Assembly (NCBI RefSeq): GCF_028069655.1 | Contig: NZ_JAMCOS010000001.1 | Span: forward strand, 1,952,001-2,016,000 | DNA from: Acidovorax sp. NCPPB 4044 | GTDB taxonomy: Bacteria > Pseudomonadota > Gammaproteobacteria > Burkholderiales > Burkholderiaceae_C | Direction: 5' to 3' | DNA: 64,000 bases | Part shown: positions 47,587 to 57,100 of the stretch, in pieces | Position numbering within the stretch: position 1 is the stretch's first letter | How the letters are laid out: the number at the start of each line of letters is the position of its first letter | Notes under the pieces: model-generated | The model's database searches: none | Seen by the model: the letters and a program-made list of their open reading frames with translations, nothing else | What the model was told of the DNA's origin: nothing | Position numbers and translations under genes: made by a program

Positions 47587-49302
47587 ATGGCACTGATTGA
47601 TATCAAGGTCCCGGACATCGGGGATTTCGACGCCGTCGGCGTGATCGAACTGCTCGTGAAGCCGGGCGATACGGTGAAAGCCGAACAATCGCTCCTGACA
47701 GTGGAGTCCGACAAGGCCTCCATGGAGATCCCTTCCAGCCACGCCGGCGTGGTGAAGGAGCTCAAGGTCAAGATCGGCGACCAGGTGAGCGAAGGCTCCG
47801 TGATCGTCGTCCTGGAAGCCGCGGCAGATGCGGGCGCCCAGCCCGAGGCCAAGGCGGCCCCCGCTCCGGCTCCGGCCGCTGCGGCCGCCAAGGCCGAAGC
47901 ACCCGCGCCGGCCCCTGCGGCCGCGGCGCCTGCCCCGGCCGCATCGGGCCCCATCGAAGTGCGCGTGCCCGACATCGGCGACTTCAAGGACGTGGCCGTC
48001 ATCGAACTGCTCGTGAAGGTCGGCGATACGGTCAAGGAAGAGCAGTCGCTCTTCACCGTCGAATCCGACAAGGCGTCGATGGAAATCCCGTCGCCCGCCG
48101 CCGGCGTGGTGAAGGAACTGAAGATCAAGATCGGCGACAAGATCAACGTGGGCGATTTCGTCGCGGTGCTCGAAGGTGCCGCGGCAGGCGCGCCGTCGTC
48201 GGCTCCGGCTGCGGCAGCCCCGGTCGACCGTCCGGCCGCGCAGGCCGAACCCGACACGCGCGCCCCCCGCCCATTGCCCGCCGAAGAGGCGGCGCCCCAG
48301 GGCGCAGGCAAGGCTGCTTCGGCAGCGCCCGCTCCGGCGCCGCATGCGCCGGGCGCCGCGCCCGTGGGCCTGCCGCACGCATCGCCGTCGGTGCGCAAGT
48401 TCGCCCGCGAACTGGGCGTGCCGCTCGAAGAGATCAAGGGCTCGGGCCCCAAGGGTCGCATCACCCAAGAAGACGTACAGTCTTTCACCAGGCAGGTGAT
48501 GGCGGGCGGCGTCCAGACCAAGGCCCAGTCGGCCAAGGCGCCCGCAGGTGGCGGCGGCTCCGGCGTGGGCCTCGACGTGCTGCCGTGGCCCAAGGTCGAT
48601 TTCGCCAAGTTCGGCGGCGTCGAGCGCAAGGACCTCTCGCGCATCAAGAAGATCAGCGGCGCGAACCTGCACCGCAACTGGGTGATGATTCCCCACGTCA
48701 CCAACAACGACGAGGCCGACATCACCGAGCTGGAAGCCTTCCGCGTCTCCACCAACAAGGAGAACGAGAAGTCCGGCGTGAAGGTGACCATGCTCGCCTT
48801 CGTGATCAAGGCCGTGGTGGCCGCGCTGAAGAAGTTCCCCGAGTTCAACACCAGCCTGGATGGCGACACGCTCGTCTACAAGCAGTATTTCCACATCGGC
48901 TTCGCTGCGGACACACCCAACGGCCTCGTGGTGCCCGTGCTGAAGGATGCCGACAAGAAGGGCATCATCCAGATCAGCCAGGAAATGGGCGAACTCGCCA
49001 AGAAGGCCCGCGACGGCAAGCTCGGCGCGGCCGACATGCAGGGCGGCTGCATGTCGATCAGCTCGCTCGGCGGCATCGGCGGCACGCACTTCACGCCCAT
49101 CATCAACGCGCCCGAAGTGGCCATCCTGGGCCTCTCCAAGGGCCAGACGAAGCCCGTCTGGGACGGCAAGCAGTTCGTGCCGCGCCTGGTGCTGCCGCTG
49201 TCGCTGTCGTATGACCACCGCGTGATCGACGGCGCCAGCGCCGCGCGCTTCAACGCCTACCTGGGTCAGGTGCTGGCGGACTACCGCCGCATCCTGCTGT
49301 GA
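47587..49302 (+). CDS. aceF: Pyruvate dehydrogenase E2 (dihydrolipoyl acetyltransferase)
   Basis: A 571-residue core subunit. Two lipoyl domains carry Lys43 and Lys162 (both in [11 protein letters not shown]), joined by Ala/Pro linkers. The peripheral-subunit-binding domain is about residues 258-295 ([37 protein letters not shown]). The acyltransferase domain ends in [15 protein letters not shown] with the catalytic His and Asp. It gives acetyl-CoA from acetyl-lipoyl. It starts 100 bases after aceE, past a repeat which contributes its ribosome site. Confidence 0.97.
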   Translation: MALIDIKVPDIGDFDAVGVIELLVKPGDTVKAEQSLLTVESDKASMEIPSSHAGVVKELKVKIGDQVSEGSVIVVLEAAADAGAQPEAKAAPAPAPAAAAAKAEAPAPAPAAAAPAPAASGPIEVRVPDIGDFKDVAVIELLVKVGDTVKEEQSLFTVESDKASMEIPSPAAGVVKELKIKIGDKINVGDFVAVLEGAAAGAPSSAPAAAAPVDRPAAQAEPDTRAPRPLPAEEAAPQGAGKAASAAPAPAPHAPGAAPVGLPHASPSVRKFARELGVPLEEIKGSGPKGRITQEDVQSFTRQVMAGGVQTKAQSAKAPAGGGGSGVGLDVLPWPKVDFAKFGGVERKDLSRIKKISGANLHRNWVMIPHVTNNDEADITELEAFRVSTNKENEKSGVKVTMLAFVIKAVVAALKKFPEFNTSLDGDTLVYKQYFHIGFAADTPNGLVVPVLKDADKKGIIQISQEMGELAKKARDGKLGAADMQGGCMSISSLGGIGGTHFTPIINAPEVAILGLSKGQTKPVWDGKQFVPRLVLPLSLSYDHRVIDGASAARFNAYLGQVLADYRRILL

Positions 49303-49315
49303 AAGGAAACCCGAC

Positions 49316-51187
49316 ATGGCAGTGATCGACATCAAGGTGCCCGACATCGGTGATTTTTCCGAGGTGGGCGTGATCGAAGTGCTGGTGAAAGCCGGCGACA
49401 CCATCAAGGTGGAACAGAGCCTCATCACCGTCGAATCCGACAAGGCATCGATGGAAATCCCGTCGAGCCATGCCGGCGTCGTCAAGGAGGTGAAGGTGAA
49501 GGTCGGCGACAAGGTCGCTGAAGGCTCGGTGGTGCTGACGCTGGAAGCCGCAGGCGCGGCCGAGGCGCCTGCTCCGGCCCCCGCGGCGGCCCCGGCTCCG
49601 GCTTCTCAGTCAAAACAGGCGGATGCCGCCGGTTCCATTGAAAAGTCTGCTATCAAAATTGAAGCGTCCGGCTTCAGCGGCAGCGCCGACCTGGAGTGCG
49701 ACGTGCTAGTGCTGGGCGGCGGGCCGGGCGGCTATTCGGCGGCCTTCCGGGCGGCCGACCTGGGCCTGAAGGTCATCCTCGTCGAGCGCTACGCCACCCT
49801 GGGCGGCGTGTGCCTGAACGTGGGCTGCATTCCTTCCAAGGCGCTGCTGCACGTGGCCGCGGTGATCGACGAGGTCAGCCACCTGAAGGCGGCCGGCATC
49901 GAATTCGGCGCGCCCAAGGTCGATATCGACACCCTGCGCGGCCACAAGGAAAAGGTCATCGGCAAGCTCACTGGCGGCCTCGCGGCCATGGCCAAGATGC
50001 GCAAGGTCACCACCGTGCGCGGCTACGGCAGCTTCGTCGGCGCCAACCACCTGGAAGTCGAGGAAACCAGCGGCGCGGCCCAGGAGAAGACCGGCACGAA
50101 GAAGGTCATCGCCTTCAAGCGCGCGATCATCGCCGCCGGCTCGCAGGCCGTGCGCCTGCCGTTCATGCCCGACGATCCGCGCGTGGTCGATTCCACCGGC
50201 GCCCTGGCGCTCAAGGAAGTCCCCAAGCGCATGCTGATCCTGGGCGGCGGCATCATCGGCCTGGAAATGGGCACCGTCTACTCCACGCTGGGCTCCCGCC
50301 TGGACGTGGTCGAGATGATGGACGGCCTCATGCAGGGCGCCGACCGCGACCTCGTGAAGATCTGGCAGAAGATGAACGCCAAGCGCTTCGACAACATCAT
50401 GTTGAAGACGAAGACGGTGGGCGCCGAAGCCACGCCCGAGGGCATCAAGGTCAGCTTCGCGGCCATGGAAGAGGGCGAGGCAGGAAGCAACGCGAGCGTT
50501 GCGGCCCCCGAGCCGCAGGTCTACGACCTCGTGCTGCAGGCCGTGGGCCGCACGCCCAACGGCAAGAAGATCGCCGCCGACAAGGCCGGCGTGGCCGTCA
50601 CCGACCGCGGCTTCATCGACGTGGACGTGCAGATGCGCACCAACGTGCCGCACATCTTCGCCATCGGCGACATCGTGGGCCAGCCCATGCTGGCGCACAA
50701 GGCGGTGCACGAGGCGCACGTGGCGGCCGAGGTGATCGCCGGCGAACTCACGGGCGACAAGGCGCTGGCCTCGGCCGCGTTCAACGCCCGCGTGATCCCG
50801 AGCGTGGCCTACACCGACCCTGAAGTGGCCTGGGTGGGCCTCACCGAGGACCAGGCCAAGGCCCAGGGCATCAAGGTCAGGAAGGGCCTGTTCCCCTGGA
50901 ACGCCTCCGGCCGGGCCATCGCCAATGGCCGCGACGAAGGCGTGACCAAGCTGCTGTTCGACGACTCGCCCGAAGCCCATGGCCACGGCCGGATCCTCGG
51001 CGGCGGCATGGTCGGCACGCACGCCGGCGACATGATCGGCGAGGTCGCCCTGGCCATCGAGATGGGCGCGGACGCGGTCGACATCGGCAAGACCATCCAT
51101 CCGCATCCCACGCTCGGCGAGAGCATCGGCATGGCCGCGGAGATCGCGCACGGCAGCTGCACGGACGTGCCGCCGCAAAAGAAGTAG
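49316..51187 (+). CDS. lpdA: Dihydrolipoyl dehydrogenase with N-terminal lipoyl domain (E3)
   Basis: A 623-residue E3, about 150 longer than usual because of an N-terminal lipoyl domain (residues 1-77, Lys43 in ESDKASM) and a linker. The dehydrogenase part has the FAD loop [12 protein letters not shown], redox Cys166/Cys171 in [13 protein letters not shown], the NAD loop [19 protein letters not shown] and the C-terminal [15 protein letters not shown] with catalytic His. It reoxidises dihydrolipoyl groups with NAD+. Residues 103-117 of the linker ([15 protein letters not shown]) are encoded by the dispersed repeat. It lies 13 bases after aceF, and a strong terminator follows. Confidence 0.97.
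   Translation: MAVIDIKVPDIGDFSEVGVIEVLVKAGDTIKVEQSLITVESDKASMEIPSSHAGVVKEVKVKVGDKVAEGSVVLTLEAAGAAEAPAPAPAAAPAPASQSKQADAAGSIEKSAIKIEASGFSGSADLECDVLVLGGGPGGYSAAFRAADLGLKVILVERYATLGGVCLNVGCIPSKALLHVAAVIDEVSHLKAAGIEFGAPKVDIDTLRGHKEKVIGKLTGGLAAMAKMRKVTTVRGYGSFVGANHLEVEETSGAAQEKTGTKKVIAFKRAIIAAGSQAVRLPFMPDDPRVVDSTGALALKEVPKRMLILGGGIIGLEMGTVYSTLGSRLDVVEMMDGLMQGADRDLVKIWQKMNAKRFDNIMLKTKTVGAEATPEGIKVSFAAMEEGEAGSNASVAAPEPQVYDLVLQAVGRTPNGKKIAADKAGVAVTDRGFIDVDVQMRTNVPHIFAIGDIVGQPMLAHKAVHEAHVAAEVIAGELTGDKALASAAFNARVIPSVAYTDPEVAWVGLTEDQAKAQGIKVRKGLFPWNASGRAIANGRDEGVTKLLFDDSPEAHGHGRILGGGMVGTHAGDMIGEVALAIEMGADAVDIGKTIHPHPTLGESIGMAAEIAHGSCTDVPPQKK
49622..49665. repeat. Dispersed 45-base repeat, copy 4, inside lpdA linker
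   Basis: GATGCCGCCGGTTCCATTG, AAAAGTCTGCTATC, AAAATTGAAGC: the ATGCCGCCGGTTCCATTGAA portion is identical to the reverse complement of the copy at 59472-59521 for 20 bases. It is read in frame as part of the flexible linker between lipoyl and dehydrogenase domains. Confidence 0.75.
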
Positions 51188-51212
51188 CCCTTCAGAGCAA
51201 TCCCATCAGAAG

Positions 51213-51243
51213 GCCCGGGACGGCGACGTCCCGGGCTTTTTTT
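51213..51243 (+). terminator. Rho-independent terminator of aceEF-lpdA
   Basis: Perfect 10-base stem GCCCGGGACG (51213-51222) and CGTCCCGGGC (51227-51236) with a GCGA loop, followed by a run of seven T. It lies 26 bases beyond the lpdA stop. Confidence 0.92.
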
Positions 51244-51422
51244 CTTGAGGCAAACCGCGGCGAAACAGCGTCGTGCAGGCGCTCGCGGGATCGATCCGTC
51301 CGGCCTGGGCGTTAGAATTTGTAAGATTTCTAACCATATTTCCGCCGAACGCCAGGAATGGTTTCTGGTGCAGCGGAGCCCGACGCACCGTGCGCTGGCG
51401 ATGGGATTCGAGGAGCTTGTCG

Positions 51423-53801
51423 ATGAAGGTTTTCTGGCGGTGTCTGGCCACCGTGTCGTGCGCGCTGTGGCTCACGGCGTGTGGCGGAGGGGGCGGGGGC
51501 GACAGCGGCGCAGGCGCGGGGGGCGGCAGTGGCCCCGCGACGGGCGGCGGAAGCGGCACGGGGACGGGCGGTGGCGCAAACGGATCCGCTCTGGCGGTAA
51601 CCAGCGATCGCACGTCGCTCGATTTCGTCGGTTTCGTGAACGCGCCCGCGCAGCCGCAGAACGTGATGTTCACGCTCGTGAACGCCCCGGCGGGCGCGAC
51701 CTACTACGGCCAGGTGGTTCTGGACCGGCCGTCCGATTTCACGGCGTCCTTCAACCCGACCGGCAGCACCACGGGGATGATGACGGTCTTCCCGATGTCC
51801 GGCAGCGCGGTTTCGCGCAGCGGCACCATCCTCGTGCGGCTGTGCAACGACCCCAACTGCAGCTCGGTGGCGTGGTCGCAGACGCTGCCCTATCGCTATG
51901 CGATCTTCAGCATCGACGGCGCGGCGCTGGCCTTGAGCGGTGCCGAAGGCAGCGAAAGTGCGGCGGCGTCCGTGGCGATCACGCCGGCGGACACCGGCAA
52001 TTTCCTGAAGATCTCCGCCAGCACCTATACCGGTGACGGCTGGCTCTCGGCCACGCGGAATGCGGCTGGCGACGGCATCAGCGTCAAGGCCACCGCGGCC
52101 GCGCTCAAGTCGGGCACTTACACGGGGATGGTGAAAGTGCAGATCGCCGGCACGGAATACACGCCGCCCGTGGTCATTCCCGTGGGCTACACGGTCGGCC
52201 TCGGCTTCGTCGCGCCGGTGGCCAGCGCGCTGGAGCTGAAGGTCGATTCGCAGAAGATCACGGGGAGCACCGCCGTGGCCTTCAACGGCGGGTCGGGCCG
52301 CAGCTGGACGGCCAGCAGCGACCAGCCGTGGCTGGTGCTCGACACCCCGAGCGGCACGGGTGCGGGCACGCTCAGCTACCACGTCGATACCTCGCTGCTG
52401 GCCGGCATGGACAACTGGACTTCTGCGACGGCCCAGGTGACGCTCCGCGCCGCCGGGCTCTCCGATGCCCGATTGGCGGTCACGCTCGACAAGCGCCTGC
52501 CCGAGGTCTACGTGACATCGCCCGCCACCATCGTGGCAGGCCGCGCCGGCACCGTGCGCGTCATCGGTCGGGGGCTGTCGCAGCTGGCGGACCTGGGCCG
52601 CATCCGCATTCCCGGCGCCAGCGGCTTCACGGGAACGGTGCTCTCCGACCGCGAAGCGTTGCTGAACATCCCGGCCATGGCCGGCGGTCGCACCAGTGTG
52701 TCGGTCGTGAATGCCCTGGGACTCCCGAGCGCGAGCGGCACCCTGGGCGCCGCCTCGCTCGCCAGTGTTCCGGCGGGCTTCGTGGCTAACCCCGGCGAGA
52801 AGCGCTCCGCGGTGTTCGACCCGACGCGCAACGCCCTCTATGCCATCAACTGGACGCAGAAGGCGTTGGTGCGCTATCGCTACGTGGGCGGCCAGTGGCA
52901 GGTGGACGGGTTGCCGGTCGCATCCATCGGCGACATGGCCCTGTCGCCCGATCGCAAGACCTTGTATGTGGCTTCGGGCAGCAGGACCCTGCAGGCGGTC
53001 GATCCCGACACCTTGCAGATCACCGCGACCTACACCACGGATAACGCGTTCAATGGCTCGCTCCTGCCCAGCCGGGATCTTTTCAGGGGCCTGCCGGTGA
53101 CCAGCAACCTGCGCCTCTGGTTCGTCAACAACCAGTGGTCCGGGCTCTACTACTTCGACATGAAGACGGGCCGTTTCGGTTCGCAGCCCCTGACCTATGC
53201 CACCGAGCTGCTGTACGGCCCGGGGCTCTTCGCGTCGGGCGATGGCACCCGGATGTACATCTCCTCGTCGGATACCCGTGCTTCCGTGTACCAGTACGCC
53301 GCGGAGTCCGACAGCGTGACGGCGCTGGCCAATGCCCCCGGAGCCTACAGGGCGCTCTACGACGAGACGGGCAGCAGGCTGCTGGTGGAGGACGAGCGCG
53401 TGTACCGCGGCGACGACACCCGGCTCGTGGGCCGTGCATCGGTGACCGGCGGCCTCGGCATGGGTTCGGTGATTTCGCCGGACGGCACACGGGTATACCG
53501 GCAGGTATCGGCCGGCATGAACAGCTTGACCGTGGACCACATCAACGTCTACGACACCACCCGCGTGCAGCCCGGTACCTCGGAGCTCGTGAAGCTGGGA
53601 GAAATCCCCGTGGCGTCCAGGCCGGTCCGGTGCGACAGCAATTCGAACGATGCCTGTGTGACCACCACGTTCCTGATCAGCCCGATGGGCGACACGCTCT
53701 TCTGGCTGGGCGACCAGGGCCTGGTGGTGATTCCGGTACCGGCCACGATGTCCGGCATCCAGACGGCGGATGCACGCTTTCAGAAAGCGGCGGAGCGATA
53801 A
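51423..53801 (+). CDS. Large lipoprotein with BACON-like domains and a beta-propeller-like C-terminus
   Basis: A 792-residue secreted lipoprotein: lipobox LTAC with Cys20, then a Gly/Ser-rich linker (residues 21-55). Two BACON-like beta-sandwich regions follow (LAVTSDRTSLDFVGFVNAPAQ..., and WTASSDQPWLVLDTPSGTGAGTLSYHV), an IPT/TIG-like segment (VTSPATIVAGRAGTVRVIGRGL), and a C-terminal half with repeated strands (SAVFDPTRNALYAINWTQKALVRY, DMALSPDRKTLYVASGSRTLQAVDP) like a YVTN-type propeller. Function unknown; surface binding or adhesion is plausible. GAGGAG at 51411-51416 fixes the ATG at 51423. Confidence 0.78.
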   Translation: MKVFWRCLATVSCALWLTACGGGGGGDSGAGAGGGSGPATGGGSGTGTGGGANGSALAVTSDRTSLDFVGFVNAPAQPQNVMFTLVNAPAGATYYGQVVLDRPSDFTASFNPTGSTTGMMTVFPMSGSAVSRSGTILVRLCNDPNCSSVAWSQTLPYRYAIFSIDGAALALSGAEGSESAAASVAITPADTGNFLKISASTYTGDGWLSATRNAAGDGISVKATAAALKSGTYTGMVKVQIAGTEYTPPVVIPVGYTVGLGFVAPVASALELKVDSQKITGSTAVAFNGGSGRSWTASSDQPWLVLDTPSGTGAGTLSYHVDTSLLAGMDNWTSATAQVTLRAAGLSDARLAVTLDKRLPEVYVTSPATIVAGRAGTVRVIGRGLSQLADLGRIRIPGASGFTGTVLSDREALLNIPAMAGGRTSVSVVNALGLPSASGTLGAASLASVPAGFVANPGEKRSAVFDPTRNALYAINWTQKALVRYRYVGGQWQVDGLPVASIGDMALSPDRKTLYVASGSRTLQAVDPDTLQITATYTTDNAFNGSLLPSRDLFRGLPVTSNLRLWFVNNQWSGLYYFDMKTGRFGSQPLTYATELLYGPGLFASGDGTRMYISSSDTRASVYQYAAESDSVTALANAPGAYRALYDETGSRLLVEDERVYRGDDTRLVGRASVTGGLGMGSVISPDGTRVYRQVSAGMNSLTVDHINVYDTTRVQPGTSELVKLGEIPVASRPVRCDSNSNDACVTTTFLISPMGDTLFWLGDQGLVVIPVPATMSGIQTADARFQKAAER

Positions 53802-54173
53802 GCAATCCAGGGGTGATGCTGTCCCCCTGTCTCCCACGGCGCAGGCCCGGCGGGCCGTGCCGATTTGGGCGACGAAGCGCGCCGGGCTGGCCGCGCCCGA
53901 GGCGCTGTTGCGCACTGCAACACTTTCGATCCGGCCTGCGGGCCGCGATGCTTTTGAAGGCCCCCGCTGGATGCCGGGGCGCCTGTCCGGCGGCCCTCAT
54001 CCCTGTGCAACGTCCCCGCAAGGCCTGTCGCGCAGGCGTGGTGCTTCAAGAAAAACGGGGGCCGTTCACGGCGCGCTTCCGGCGCCCAGACGCCCCTGGC
54101 TCGCTGAAACCGTCACATTACTGACAAACCACCGCTCCAAAGTCGCCGCTCGGCCACGGCATGGGAGTTTGGG
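53802..54173. other. Intergenic region before the Rhs gene
   Basis: 372 bases without a convincing gene. Open frames here are GC-rich shadows with no ribosome site. No EagR-type chaperone gene, no repeat and no clear promoter were found; the last 60 bases are less GC-rich (TCACATTACTGACAAACC) and probably hold the Rhs promoter. Confidence 0.5.
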
Positions 54174-57100
54174 ATGGGCGGTTTGGCGGCAGCAAGGTTC
54201 GGGGACGACATAGGCCACGTGTCGGTGTGGGCGCGGCTGGCGCGGGTGGGGCTGCGGCTGGCGGCGGGGATGGTGGAGACGCTGATCGTTGCGGGGACGG
54301 TGGCGCTGGTGGCGGGGGTGTCGGTGGCCACGATGGGGTGCGGGGCGATCATCGCGTGCGGGCTGCTGGCGGGCTTCATCGGGGGGGCGACGGGCTGGAG
54401 CGACTACAAGGAGAAGAAGATCCAGGAGATGACCGAGGGCATCGGTGAGCTGGACATCACGGGCCAGCTGGGCACGCGCGGGGCGGCGACGGTGTTCATC
54501 AACCGGAAGGCGGCGATGCGTGCGGTGGCGGACGCCACCGTGTGCCGCAAGCACGGGCAGCCGAACCCGAACTTCATTGCCGAGGGCTCGGACTCGGTGT
54601 TCATCGAGACGTACCCGGCGGCGCGCAAGGGCGACAAGCTCATGTGCGCGGCGCAGATTGCCACGGGCTCGGACAACGTGCTGCTGGGGGGCAACAAGAC
54701 GGCGTACCTGGAGATCGCGGACGACCGGCAGTGGTGGGAGACGGCGCTGGAGATCGGGGTGGGGCTGGCGATGGGTCGGGGCAACTTCCTGGGCAAGCTG
54801 GGGTGCCTGGCGATGGGTGCGGTGGTGGGGATGGCGGGCGATGCGCTGGGGCGGGGGTTCCGTGCGCTGCTGGGCTACCCGGTGCACCCGGCGACGGGAG
54901 GCAAGATACTGGACGGCAGCGTGGACACGGACTTCGTGCTGCCGGGGCGGCTGGAGATCGCGTGGAGGCGGTTCTACAGCAGCCACGACACGCGGGAGGG
55001 GACGGCGCACGGGCGGGGCTGGAGCGTGCCCTGCGAGGTGGAGCTGCACGTGGAGCGGCCCGCGGAGGGCGCGCCGCCCTCGCGCATCACCTACGTGAAC
55101 CCGCAGGGGCGGCGCATCGATTTGCCGGACGTGGAGCCGGGCACATCGCTGCTGAACATGGCCGAGGGGTTCATCCTGGGGTGCACGGAGGGCGGGCACT
55201 ACGAGGTGGGGGACCTGGAGCACGTGGCGCAGCAGTTCGGGCCGGCGCCGAGGGCGGCGGGGGTGCATGTGCTCAAGCTGCTGCGGATGCGGGACCGGTT
55301 CGGGCACTGGGTGGGCCTGCGCTACGACCGGGATCGCCGGCTGTCGGGGATCACGGACCACCTGGGGCGGCTGCTCAGGCTGGAGTACACGAACCTTCAG
55401 CACCCGCAGCGCGTGAGCGCGATCCACCTGGTGCAGGCGGCGGAGGGCGAGCAGCTGGGCCTGCTGGCGGCGTACCACTACGACGCGGCGGGCCAGCTGA
55501 GCGAAGTGCTGGACCGCACGCGCACGGCGGTGCGGCGCTTCGCGTACGGCGAGGGCCTCATGGTGCGGCAGGAGGATGCGGCGGGCTTCGCGTGCCACTA
55601 CGCGTGGGAGAGCGAGGCCGAGGCCAGCGGCCCCGAGCGCCAGGACGGCGCGCGGGGGAGCGATGGCCGGATCCTGCGCGACCGGCGTGTCGTCCGCCAC
55701 TGGACGGAGGACGGCGAGGCCTACGCGATCCGCTACGCGCCCGAGGCGGACGGCAGCGGGTCTACCCATGCGACCGACCAGCTCGGGCGGGAAGAACACT
55801 GGAGCTGGGACCGCTGGCACAACCTCACGGGCTACACGAACGCGCTGGGCCAGGCGTGGGGCCTGGTGTGGAACGAGCGGCGGGAGCTGCTCGCCTGCAG
55901 CCGGCCCTCGGGGGCGACGACCACGTTCCAGTACGACGACAACGGGCTGCAGACGGGCGTGGTCGATCCGCTGGGTCGGCTCACGCGCACGCTCTGGGAC
56001 AGCCAGTGGTTCGAGCCGCTGCGCACGACGGGCCCGGACGGGGCCACGTGGCGCTACGAATACGACCGCCAGGGCCTCCTGGTGCGCGAGATCGCGCCGG
56101 ACGGCGGCGAGACCGGGTATGCCTACGACGCGAGCGGGCAGCCGGTGCAGGTGCGCGATGCGCTGGGCGGGGCCAGGACGCTGCAGTGGAACGAGCGCGG
56201 GCTGCTGGTGCGCTACACGGACTGCTCGGGCCGGAGCACGCACTGCGCGTGGGACGGCTGGGGCCGGCTGCAGTCGGTGACGGACGCGCTGGGCCAGCAG
56301 ACGCAGAGCGTGTTCGATGCGCGGGGGAGGCTGGTATCGGTGCGGCTGCCCGATGGCAGCAGCCAGGGGTTGGCGTACGACGAGGGCGGGCGGCTGGTGG
56401 AGCACACGGATGCGCTGGCGCGGGCGACGCGCTACGGGCACAACAGCCGGGGGCAGCTGCTGTGGAGGCGGGACGCGCAGGGCCGGGAGATCGGCACGGC
56501 GCACGATGCGGCGCACCGGCTGTCGGCGCTGGCGACGGAGAACGGGGGGGTGTACCGGTTCCGGTACGACGACGCGGACCGGCTGGTGGAGGAGGAGCGG
56601 CTGGACGGCACGCGCATCGGACTGGAATACGACGCGGACGGGCACGTGGTGGCGGTGGTGCACCAGCCGGTGCGCGGGGACGACGTGTTCCACGAGCTGG
56701 AGGTGCAGGCCGAGGAGGGCACGCTGGCGCAGGGGCCCTCGGCGCGCAGCGGTGCCGCGCCGCGGCGCACGGAGCTGCAGCGCGATGCGCTGGGGCGGCT
56801 GGTGGAAAAGCGCGTGGGCGCGAGCGTGCTGCGCTACCGGTACGACCTGGCGGGCCGCGTGGTGGAGGCCACGCGCTGGAACAAAGAGACGGCGGACGAA
56901 GGCCAGGAAACCCTGGCCCTGCAGCATACGACGCGCTTCGAGCACGATGCGATGGGGCGGCTGGTGGCCGAGCACACGGTGGATGCGGTGAGCGGGCAGG
57001 CGCACAGCCTGCGGCACGCGCACGACGCGCTGGGCAACCGCACGCGCACGGAGCTGCCGGAGCTGCCGGTGGTGGTGGGCGCGGCGGGCATGACCGGCCA

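Noticed and set aside
44622..48869. A 1415-codon open frame antisense to aceE-aceF.
   Set aside because: Shadow frame of two unmistakable genes with low-complexity translation; no start signal.
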